From assembly GCA_902806055.1 (NCBI GenBank), contig CADCVD010000043.1, forward strand, positions 1 through 45,862: 45,862 nt of DNA. The letters are read 5' to 3'. Source of the stretch: an uncultured Rubrobacteraceae bacterium (GTDB lineage Bacteria; Actinomycetota; Rubrobacteria; Rubrobacterales; Rubrobacteraceae). Shown here piece by piece: positions 33,857 through 41,041 of this stretch. The translations under genes were made by a program, and so were the position numbers. Positions within the stretch are counted from its first letter, which is position 1, and each line of letters opens with the position of its first letter. The notes below the pieces were generated by a model, which was given only the letters and a program-made list of their open reading frames with translations, did not search any database and was not told where the DNA came from.

Positions 33857-34945
33857 TTAGCCGCGCTCGCCGAGCTCGACCGTTATCTCCTGCTCTTCGC
33901 CGCTCCGGACGACGGTGAGCTCCACGCTGTCGCCGGGCCGGTAGTCGCGCAGTACGCCCAGCAAATCGCCCGAGTCCTGTATCTCCGTGGAGCCTGCGGC
34001 GACGATCACGTCCTCCACCTCGACTCCTGCCTCGTCCGATGGCCCGCCTGACTCGACGTTGGTGACGAGAGCGCCGGATTCGACCGAGAGGTCGAACTGC
34101 TGAGCCGTCTCCGCTTCGAGGGTCGCCAGCCCCACCCCTAGGAACGGTTGGGTCGCCTCGCCGTCCTCGATAAGCTGGTCGGCGACGGAGATCGCCGTGT
34201 CCGTGGGAATGGCGAAACCGATGTTCTCGGCCCCGGTCTGCTGAGGGGGGAGGTAGGCGACGTTAATGCCGACGACCTCCCCCGAGCGGTCGGCCAGAGC
34301 CCCGCCGGAGTTGCCGGGAGAGATGGCCGCGTCCGTCTGGATCAGATCCACCAGGGAAGTGTCGCCCCTGCTGAGCTCGGGCGGTATCTCCCTGTTGAGC
34401 CCGCTGATTACACCGGAGGTGACGGTAGACTCGAAGCCGGCGGGACTGCCGATAGCGACGGCGAGTTGGCCCGGGACGAGGTCTGCGTTCTCGGCGAACT
34501 TCGCCGCCGGCAGGTCTTCGCGGTCCACCTTGATCACAGCGAGGTCGGTGTATGGGTCGGTTCCGACGATCTCGCCGCTCTCGGTGGTGCCGTCGGCGAA
34601 GGCTATGTTGACTTCGTTGGCTCCCTGAATAACGTGATTGTTGGTGACGATGTAGCCGTCGCGGCGGTAGATCACGCCGCTCCCCAACCCCCGGGCCTCC
34701 TGGGCACCGCCGAACTGGTTCCTCTGTACCGCCTCGACGTTGACCTGCACGACCGAGGGGCTCACCTGAGCCGCGACTTGTGCCACGGGTTCGTCCTCCG
34801 GGATATCGCCGGATACACCCGGAGCGGTCTGCGCGATGTTCTGGGCCTTCTGCCCATCCTGCAAGAGCGAGCAGCCTGTAAGCACCGCCGTCATCAGCGC
34901 GAAGACTATCATTGCCAGGACCGCTTCTCTTCTCAACTCTTGCAA
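33857..34945 (-). CDS. HtrA/DegP-like serine protease, lipoprotein form
   Basis: 362 residues. Signal peptide with a lipobox: AVLTGC, Cys25 lipidated. The S1C trypsin-like domain has the triad: TNNHVI (His), DPYTDLAVIKVDR (Asp) and DAAISPGNSGGAL (Ser). One PDZ domain follows at the C-terminus (FLGVGLATLEAETAQQFDL, GGPSDEAGVEVEDVIVAAG). Typical for quality control of extracytoplasmic proteins. Cleavage by the LspA encoded 3 kb away is expected. A GGAGG site precedes the ATG. Confidence 0.95.
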   Translation of the reverse strand: MQELRREAVLAMIVFALMTAVLTGCSLLQDGQKAQNIAQTAPGVSGDIPEDEPVAQVAAQVSPSVVQVNVEAVQRNQFGGAQEARGLGSGVIYRRDGYIVTNNHVIQGANEVNIAFADGTTESGEIVGTDPYTDLAVIKVDREDLPAAKFAENADLVPGQLAVAIGSPAGFESTVTSGVISGLNREIPPELSRGDTSLVDLIQTDAAISPGNSGGALADRSGEVVGINVAYLPPQQTGAENIGFAIPTDTAISVADQLIEDGEATQPFLGVGLATLEAETAQQFDLSVESGALVTNVESGGPSDEAGVEVEDVIVAAGSTEIQDSGDLLGVLRDYRPGDSVELTVVRSGEEQEITVELGERG

Positions 34946-35072
34946 ACCTCCTGTCGCTCGTCGTCCGTTGAACTTATACGGTTGCCCTTCGATTGGGTTT
35001 CCGAGCGTGTGAGTTACACCGTGAGTATAGCAAGGCGCGCGAGAGCCTCCGCCGGTGTACCCTTACGTCCTT

Positions 35073-35420
35073 ATGGGCGCCAAGCAGCACAGAAGAGAGT
35101 TCTCGGCGGAGCTCGCCCACGCCGGAGAGGCGCGCCACTTCATCGCCTGGACGGGCGCCGCCGCCGGACTGCGCGGCGGTTCCTTGAGCGACCTCGCCGT
35201 CGCCGCAGAGGCTCTGCTCACCGACATCTTTCTCTCCGTCGAGATAGGCGAGACGCTCGTGGTCGAGTCCGAGGCGACCGAAGATACGGTGAGGACAATA
35301 GTCCGCCACCCCGAGCTACGCGAACGCCGCATGTCGGGGCTCGAAACCATCATGGAGCAGTTTCTCGACGGGTATGAGATCTCTCCCGACAAGGCCGTAA
35401 TGATCAAACGTCTGGGCTGA
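35073..35420 (+). CDS. Degenerate RsbW-like (HATPase-fold) protein
   Basis: 115 residues from ATG 35073 (GTG 35055 is another possible start). The first half (RREFSAELAHAGEARHFIAWTGAAAGL, SDLAVAAEALLTDIFLSVE) looks like the N-terminus and N-box helix of anti-sigma kinases of the RsbW/SpoIIAB type, where EALLTN is expected; here Asn is Asp. The D-x-G-x-G and G2 loops for ATP are absent. The remainder (ATEDTVRTIVRHPELRERRMSG) does not match. It may be a former regulator that lost ATP binding. Assignment is tentative. Confidence 0.4.
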   Translation: MGAKQHRREFSAELAHAGEARHFIAWTGAAAGLRGGSLSDLAVAAEALLTDIFLSVEIGETLVVESEATEDTVRTIVRHPELRERRMSGLETIMEQFLDGYEISPDKAVMIKRLG

Positions 35421-35499
35421 GAATGGTGCCCGATGTTCTGTGAGATAATCCGTACAAGACGCAGATAAGCTAGGGGAGACCTCGAAGGAGGGGGCACGC

Positions 35500-35646
35500 A
35501 TGCAGGATACAGAGACCCGACAGGAGATGAGCCGCCGCGGCTTTCTCGAACTCGGCCTGGCGAGCATCTCCGGGACGGCGCTGCTCTTCCTCTCGGCGTG
35601 CGGCGGCGAGCAGGATGACGACGACGAAGGCGATGACGACGACTAA
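35500..35646 (+). CDS. 48-residue Tat-signal lipoprotein with an all-acidic tail
   Basis: From ATG 35500 (GAAGGAGGGGG ribosome site 5-6 bp upstream): a twin-arginine motif SRRGFLE (11-17), a hydrophobic stretch LGLASISGTALLFL, and a lipobox LSAC with Cys34. The predicted mature protein is only 15 residues, C-G-G-E-Q followed by four Asp, Glu, Gly and four Asp. A -10-like GATAAT lies near 35443. Its stop overlaps, end to end, the stop of the opposite gene by 2-3 bases. It could be a metal-binding or charged surface peptide; no family is recognised. It could also be the 5' remnant of a longer Tat protein. Confidence 0.6.
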   Translation: MQDTETRQEMSRRGFLELGLASISGTALLFLSACGGEQDDDDEGDDDD

Positions 35647-35936
35647 GCCCCCGGCTCAACTCGCTGCCGAAGCCTCTCCTTGACTCGTTCCTCCTCGTCT
35701 TTGAGGTAGAGAAAGACGTCTTGAGCGAAGCGAAGCGCGTGCTCCTCGGGCAGGTTGACTCGCCGGTTGGATATAACTGACTCGAGTTCCTTTACGGCCG
35801 CGTCCACCATCCCGACCATCATCTCGGCCTGGCGCAGCACCTCCTCACGCTCGATATCCGGTAGAGCATCCGGGCTCTCGGCCTTCTCCCGGTGTTCTCG
35901 GAGGTACTGGATAAAGTCCCTTATGCCCAAGATCAT
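35643..35936 (-). CDS. Hypothetical alpha-helical protein, 97 residues
   Basis: Starts ILGIRDFIQYLREHREKAES and continues as an alternating charged helix (EREEVLRQAEMMVGMVDAAVKELESVISNRR, AQDVFLYLKDEEERVKERLRQ). No transmembrane segment; a coiled-coil or helical bundle is likely. GAAGGAG lies just before the ATG. It converges on the small lipoprotein gene, with stops overlapping (TAG on one strand within TAA of the other). Function not recognised. Confidence 0.6.
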   Translation of the reverse strand: MILGIRDFIQYLREHREKAESPDALPDIEREEVLRQAEMMVGMVDAAVKELESVISNRRVNLPEEHALRFAQDVFLYLKDEEERVKERLRQRVEPGA

Positions 35937-36114
35937 GCTCCTTCTGAAACGTCGTACGACGGCTGCCAGGATACTACCTGCAGACGAATCTTTCGCGAGC
36001 GTGAGGCCCGGCTACGAGTAACCGGGGCCGCCGCCTCTCACGCCTCGTCGGCGTTTAGCGCGCGCCGCCTCCAGACGTAAGAATGCTCGGGTTAGTTGTT
36101 TGCTGTCCCGGTTC

Positions 36115-37560
36115 TTAGGAGCGGGACTCTTCCAAGATCTTCGGCGTGACCCTGGCTGAGCCTACAGCCCGGGCGTGTTCCTCGGCGAGCCTGCGCGCCC
36201 GCCCTCTTAGAAAGGCTGGCACTTCCTCAAGCTCCGCGAGCGCCTCCTCGGTCCAGGCGGGACCCTGCGGCGAGACCTCGGGCTCTGTCGCGGGGCTTCG
36301 GGGCTCGCGCAGGGCGTGATCCAGGATGTCGGCCAGCTCACTAGAGCCTGCGTAGCCCATGAGCGGACGCTCAACGAAACGAGGCTCCGAAACCGGGGGA
36401 CACAAGGGTAGGAATGGAATGCCTAAAGAGTCTGCTACCTCTATCTCCAAGCGTGTTCCGACGAGGAGATCGGGGTTAGTCGCCTCCACGCGGGCCGCGA
36501 CCGTCTCCGGGTCGTCGGCGACGAACGCTTCGTCGGTAAAGGTGTCGGCCCGGAAGAGGAAGTCCTTCTCCAGATGAGTCAGGTAGGTGCCCGCCCATGC
36601 TACCTCCAGGCCGACCTCACGGGCGAGGGTGTAGCCGAGGCCGGTCGTGTAGGTCAGGTCGCCAAAGAGGGCCACGCGGCGTCCCCGAAAGGTTTCAGGC
36701 GCAGCCAGCCGGGCGTACCAAGAGAGCTTCGCCGTCCGGGCTAGCTCTGCCCACGCAGTCCTCCGCACTCGCTTGGGGTCAAGAGAGCACAGCTCGGCCG
36801 CTGCCCGCAGGACCGCTCCGGTGCCGACGGAGCCGAACGGGGGCGTGGTTATCCTTGGCATCCCGAACTCGTCCTGAAGATACAGCGACGCGGACTCGGT
36901 CGTCTCCCGGTAGAGGACGACGTTCGCCCAGGCCCGCGGCAGGCGGCACAGATCCTCGACCGTGGCCCCGAGCGGCGCTCGGACGTTTACTCTTATCCCC
37001 ACGAGCCCCAGTACGCGCTCCACCTCCGCGACCTCTGCCTCCACGTTCGGCCCGAGCACGGGCGAACCGAAGATGTTGACGGTGGGCCCCGGGCTCTTCG
37101 ACTGCGCCTGAGCGTGAGCCTTGACGAGCTCCAGAAAGACTTTGTCCGCCGCCTCTACCTCCCGCATGCCCGGAGACTCCCACTCACAGGTCACGAGCTT
37201 TGGGGAGCGGCCGGTCTCGGGGCTCTCGGGGAGGGCGGTGATGGGCGTACCCTCGCCCGCGAGGAGAGCCGTCTCCGAGCGCGCGAGGAGCAAGGTCTCC
37301 GCCTCCGGGCGGCGTCGCGCCATGCCGGAGAGGTCCCGAGCTACGTCCCCGGCCCCCCAAGATCCGCCTGCGTGCTCCCGGACGGGGCTAAGGGAGAAGG
37401 CGGGAAGATCTCCAGTCCGCATCCGGGATCCGTACAGAGCCGGGAAGCCGCCCTCGCTTGGGTACGCTCGCAACACCGCGTGCACCCCTCCAATGCTCGC
37501 CGCTGTCCGGAGGATGCCGTGACTCCCCGGACCCTCGTAAACGTCGCGCAACACCTTCAA
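36115..37560 (-). CDS. BchB/ChlB-like nitrogenase-family subunit
   Basis: 481 residues. The N-terminus VYEGPGSHGILRTAASIGGVHAVLRAYP aligns with BchB (MYEGPAHIGTLRVASS..VHAIMHAPLGDD), and the C-terminus WTEEALAELEEVPAFLRGRARRLAEEHARA is the PCP_red domain that closes authentic BchB. The middle has FGSPVLGPN, GRRVALFGDLTYTTGLGYTLAREVGL and PDLLVGTRLEIEVADSLGIPFLPL. In BchB, Asp36 is a ligand of the [4Fe-4S] cluster; by ungapped alignment Glu36 (in PSEGG) takes its place. Start TTG 37560 matches BchB Met1. It follows the BchN-like gene after 7 bp. Whether it reduces protochlorophyllide is not known; no BchL is in the window. Confidence 0.85.
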   Translation of the reverse strand: MKVLRDVYEGPGSHGILRTAASIGGVHAVLRAYPSEGGFPALYGSRMRTGDLPAFSLSPVREHAGGSWGAGDVARDLSGMARRRPEAETLLLARSETALLAGEGTPITALPESPETGRSPKLVTCEWESPGMREVEAADKVFLELVKAHAQAQSKSPGPTVNIFGSPVLGPNVEAEVAEVERVLGLVGIRVNVRAPLGATVEDLCRLPRAWANVVLYRETTESASLYLQDEFGMPRITTPPFGSVGTGAVLRAAAELCSLDPKRVRRTAWAELARTAKLSWYARLAAPETFRGRRVALFGDLTYTTGLGYTLAREVGLEVAWAGTYLTHLEKDFLFRADTFTDEAFVADDPETVAARVEATNPDLLVGTRLEIEVADSLGIPFLPLCPPVSEPRFVERPLMGYAGSSELADILDHALREPRSPATEPEVSPQGPAWTEEALAELEEVPAFLRGRARRLAEEHARAVGSARVTPKILEESRS

Positions 37561-37567
37561 GAGCGCC

Positions 37568-38962
37568 TCAAAGGTCGAGGGCGTCGAGAGCCTCGGCCCG
37601 TTCGAAGGTCCGGGCGAAGAGTTCCAGAATCCGGCGCGCTCCCCCGTAACCGTGAATCCCTAGGGAGAGGAGGCCCAACGAGGAGCAGCACAGGTGTCCG
37701 CGCGCCACGAGCGGGGCGTAGAGTCCCGGGCTCGCTACCACCACGTCGGGATGGGTGGAGTCTATACGCTCCAGTTGTGCCCGCCAGTCCGGAGCCTCGA
37801 CTACGTCTACGTCCTCCCCGAGGGCAGAGAGCTCCGCCGCGAGAAAGCGCTTCTCTAGCCGCGGCGTGCCCACCTCGACGACGACTGCCCCCGCTCCGGC
37901 CAGGAAACGGGCGAGCGGCACCTCGAGGCCCGTATCACCAGTAAAGAAGATACGTTTGCCCCGTATGCGGTTCCGCAAGGGCTCCAACTCCCGCCATACC
38001 TCGCGGGCCCGGCCTCCCTCGCTCGTAGATCGCCCTGCCAGAGCGACGACGTCTTGAACGAAGCGGGCCGTACCGTCTACTCCTATAGGAAACAGAGTTC
38101 TCACCACCGCCGCTCCACGATCCTCGGCCGCTCGGCTGCTTCCTGCGAGGTAAGGGTCCATCGACGCCACAACTGTTCCCTCGCCGACGGCCGGGAGTTG
38201 GCCGGACATCGTATCCGGAAAAGCGCCGGAGACCTCGACCCCGGCGCGTAAAAGCTCGGCAGAGAGCTCCTCTCGCTGTCCGGGCAACCCGCCGAGCAAG
38301 ACTACCGGACGCCGCGCTCCACGCTCGCTCGCGCCCCGTCTCCCGGCGCGTCCTCCCAGCGGAAGCCTGCCCAAGAGGCCTCCCTTGGAGTAAGATCGTG
38401 ACTCCTCCGGCTCAAGGAGGAGACCCTCTTGGGGCGAGAGCTCGACGAGGGCTCGAACCGCTGCATCTTCGAGGTCCGTGTTCAAAACACCCAGACTACC
38501 GTCGTCAGGGGCGATAGCCCGAACCGGCAGCCCCAGGCGTCGGCCGGCGACTTCAGCCTCGAAGGACGCGTCGACGCCCAGCAGGGCTGTAGACCGGCAC
38601 GCGACGAGCAGCACCACGCCTGTGTGCTGGGACCCTGCCGCAGCCTCGATCACGCGTGATGCTAAGGCGCCCTCCGGCGGCTGCTCGTCCGGCTCCAGGA
38701 CCACGAACGTTACACGGGGGTGCAGGCCCGCGTCCTGACCGGCACGACTTACTGGGAGGCCGGGGAGAGGTACAGCGAGAGACCGGGCAAGGTGTACGTC
38801 CGCCCGGGTCCCCGCCACGACCAGGAGGGCGTCCGGTAGCTTCTCGGCAAGGGAAGGGAGGCCGCGCAGGGGGGAGACTACGTCCGGCACTCCTGACTCG
38901 TTGAGTATAGTCAATCTCTCTCCCGCAATCTCTCGTTGGTCCTGCTCTGAACGTCCCGGCAA
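37568..38962 (-). CDS. BchN/ChlN-like nitrogenase-family subunit
   Basis: 464 residues. The C-terminal half is clearly BchN-like: FPIGVDGTARFVQDVVALAG, VWRELEPLRNRIRGKRIFFTGDTGLEVPLARFLAGAGAVVVEVG, PDVVVASPGLYAPLVARG and LGIHGYGGARRILELFARTFERAEAL. In the N-terminal half the positions of the three cluster Cys of BchN (26, 51, 112) hold Ser30 (VVSPLRG), Asp55 (GTRADVHL where BchN has GTRTCAHL) and Cys122 (LVACRST); only one Cys stays. So the usual 3 Cys + Asp cluster of the NB complex cannot form as known. Upstream are two nucleoside phosphorylases on the same strand, 37 bp away. Confidence 0.8.
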   Translation of the reverse strand: MPGRSEQDQREIAGERLTILNESGVPDVVSPLRGLPSLAEKLPDALLVVAGTRADVHLARSLAVPLPGLPVSRAGQDAGLHPRVTFVVLEPDEQPPEGALASRVIEAAAGSQHTGVVLLVACRSTALLGVDASFEAEVAGRRLGLPVRAIAPDDGSLGVLNTDLEDAAVRALVELSPQEGLLLEPEESRSYSKGGLLGRLPLGGRAGRRGASERGARRPVVLLGGLPGQREELSAELLRAGVEVSGAFPDTMSGQLPAVGEGTVVASMDPYLAGSSRAAEDRGAAVVRTLFPIGVDGTARFVQDVVALAGRSTSEGGRAREVWRELEPLRNRIRGKRIFFTGDTGLEVPLARFLAGAGAVVVEVGTPRLEKRFLAAELSALGEDVDVVEAPDWRAQLERIDSTHPDVVVASPGLYAPLVARGHLCCSSLGLLSLGIHGYGGARRILELFARTFERAEALDALDL

Positions 38963-38999
38963 CTTTCGCCGGGTCTCAGCCCCTCCCCCGAGAGCTCCA

Positions 39000-39740
39000 T
39001 CAGTTTAAGGCGTCAAGGGCCTCAAGCGCCAGTATCACCATCTCATCAACCGCGCCCGCGAGGACGCTGTCCTCTATTCGTTCGACTCCAGCCGCGCTTA
39101 TAGCGTCCGAGACCGTTAGAACGCAGCCGGCTCGCACCCTGCGCATCGCCGCCAGCGTAAAGATCGCCGACGCCTCCATCTCGACCGCGAGCACCCCCAA
39201 AGAATGCCAGAGCGCCTGCGGTTCCTCCTCCGAGTCATAGAACAGGTCCGAACTGACTATAGAGCCGACGAACGGCTCGCGCCCCAGATCCTTAGCCGCG
39301 TGGTACGCTGCGTGCACCAGGTCGAAGTGGGCGGCGGGCGCGTAGGGGACACCGCGCGTGATCGTGGAGACCGTCCCGTCGGCGGGGGTAGCGGCGGTGG
39401 CGATGACGAGATCGCCGAGCTTCATCTCCGGGTGGTACCCTCCGCAGGTCCCGACCCGCAACAGGTTCTTCGCACCGAGGCGTATTAGCTCCTCTGTCAC
39501 GATGGCGGCGCTCGGACAGCCCATCCCCGTAGTCTGTACTGAGACCGGCCTCCCCCTGTAGACGCCGGTGTAGCCGAGCATCCCGCGCTCCTCGGTCACG
39601 AGCCTCGCATCCTCGAAGAAGTTCTCGGCGATGTACCGCGCCCGCCGTGGGTCGCCCGGCAGCAGCACGTTCTCAGCGATCTCCCCCGGCTCCGCTCTAA
39701 CGTGTACGGGACTGATGGGCTGGCTCCTTCCGGTCGGCAC
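39000..39740 (-). CDS. Nucleoside phosphorylase (DeoD/Udp family)
   Basis: Reversible phosphorolysis of nucleosides. 246 residues. NP-I family signature: VLLPGDPRRARYIAENFFEDARLVTEERGMLGYTGVYRGRPVSV, TTGMGCPSAAIVTEELI, LLRVGTCGGYHPEMKLGDLVIATAA, then AVEMEASAIFTLAAM and VLTVSDAIS (catalytic Asp). The hexameric DeoD type is the closest; purine versus uridine specificity cannot be decided by eye. GTG start. It lies between pyrimidine-nucleoside phosphorylase and the BchN-like gene, all leftward. Confidence 0.9.
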   Translation of the reverse strand: MPTGRSQPISPVHVRAEPGEIAENVLLPGDPRRARYIAENFFEDARLVTEERGMLGYTGVYRGRPVSVQTTGMGCPSAAIVTEELIRLGAKNLLRVGTCGGYHPEMKLGDLVIATAATPADGTVSTITRGVPYAPAAHFDLVHAAYHAAKDLGREPFVGSIVSSDLFYDSEEEPQALWHSLGVLAVEMEASAIFTLAAMRRVRAGCVLTVSDAISAAGVERIEDSVLAGAVDEMVILALEALDALN

Positions 39741-39766
39741 CGGTTAACTCTCGCTGGCCTCTCTAC

Positions 39767-41041
39767 TCACAGGCTCTCAAGGATAACAGGAGCTCGCCCG
39801 GCGGCTGTGTCTGAGATCTCCAGCGCCTCCAGAGCAAGCTCCTCGGCCCTCTTTACGTTCCTCTCTCCGTATATTCGTGCGACCGGCTGGCTCTCTTCCA
39901 CCTCGTCTCCGGCTTTGACGAGGACCTCAACGCCCGCGCCCGGGTCTATCTCATCCCCCTTCCGCGTGCGGCCCGCTCCCAGGAGGAGGGCCGCGCGTCC
40001 AACGTTTAGGGCGCCGAAGCAAACCACGCGTCCCGCTCGTGGGGAGAGAACTTCATGCACCTGTTTCGAGATCGGTAGGCTGTACAGGGCGTCAGGGTCG
40101 CCGCCCTGCGCCGCGACGAAACTTGTGAACTTATCGTAGGCAGCGCCGGTGGAGATCGCTCTCTCGACCGCGTCTTCAGGGGTAGGAACGCCTTTGAGGG
40201 CGAGGAGGCGTGCCGCGACGGAGCGGGACATCTCTGAGAGGTCCGAAGAGGAGGGATCGCCGCTCAGGAGGCGCACGCTCTCGCGGACTTCGAGGGCGTT
40301 GCCTACAGCCTTGCCCAGAGGTTCGTCCATGCTCGTGATGAGGGCAGAGGCCTCGATGCCCAGGGATCTGCTCAGGCGGACGAGGAGCCCGGCGAGGGCT
40401 CGGGCCTCTTCCGGCGTCTTCACGAACGCGCCGGAGCCGGACTTCACGTCGTACAGAAGGTGATCCGCACCGGTCGCGACCTTTTTGGAGACTATCGAGG
40501 AACCGATAAGGGAGAGAGAATCCACCGTGCCGGTCGCATCGCGCAGGGCGTAGATAGCCTTATCTGCCGGGGCGAGGTCTCCCGCTTCGGCGATGGCTAG
40601 CCCGATCTCCTCTACCTGTTTCCTCATCCTAGTCTCCGGGAGGGCAGACGAGAAGCCGGGGATGGACTCCAGCTTGTCGATCGTGCCGCCGGTCGTGCCG
40701 AGGCCGCGGCCCGAGAGCTTGGCTACCGGCGCGCCGCAGGCAGCGACGATCGGTAGGGAAGTCAGGCTGATCTTGTCTCCCACCCCGCCCGTCGAGTGCT
40801 TGTCCACACACCCGGGGAAGGAGTACCGCGCCCCACTCTCCGCCATCGCACCCGTCAGCGCGAGAGTCTCCTCGTACTCCATCCCCTGAATGAAGATCGC
40901 CATCAGGAGCGCCGACATCTGATAATCGTGCACCGAGCCGCCAGCATAACCTTCTACCACCTGCCGGATGACGCTCTCCGGCAACGTCCCTCCGCGCTTC
41001 TTCGTCTCTATGGCGTCCAGGACCGCACTTTCGAACGACAA
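39767..41041 (-). CDS. Pyrimidine-nucleoside / thymidine phosphorylase
   Basis: 424 residues. NP-II family: KKRGGTLPESVIRQVVEGYAGGSVHDYQMSALLMAIFIQGM, the signature VDKHSTGGVGDKISLTSLPIVAACG, then KLSGRGLGTTGGTIDKLESIPGF and YDVKSGSGAFVKT. The C-terminal domain (ELALEALEISDTA) is present and length is normal. Start appears to be TTG 41041, with GAGGA about 8 bp upstream; no ATG aligns with the family N-terminus. That start lies within the 3' end of a truncated serine recombinase, so the original promoter and leader may have been replaced. First gene of the pdp-deoD-bchN-bchB-like run. Confidence 0.93.
   Translation of the reverse strand: MSFESAVLDAIETKKRGGTLPESVIRQVVEGYAGGSVHDYQMSALLMAIFIQGMEYEETLALTGAMAESGARYSFPGCVDKHSTGGVGDKISLTSLPIVAACGAPVAKLSGRGLGTTGGTIDKLESIPGFSSALPETRMRKQVEEIGLAIAEAGDLAPADKAIYALRDATGTVDSLSLIGSSIVSKKVATGADHLLYDVKSGSGAFVKTPEEARALAGLLVRLSRSLGIEASALITSMDEPLGKAVGNALEVRESVRLLSGDPSSSDLSEMSRSVAARLLALKGVPTPEDAVERAISTGAAYDKFTSFVAAQGGDPDALYSLPISKQVHEVLSPRAGRVVCFGALNVGRAALLLGAGRTRKGDEIDPGAGVEVLVKAGDEVEESQPVARIYGERNVKRAEELALEALEISDTAAGRAPVILESL

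Noticed and set aside
36115-38962. Evidence for photosynthesis or chlorophyll synthesis
   Set aside because: Only N- and B-like subunits with altered cluster ligands are seen; no BchL, BchH/I/D, reaction-centre or light-harvesting genes are in the window.
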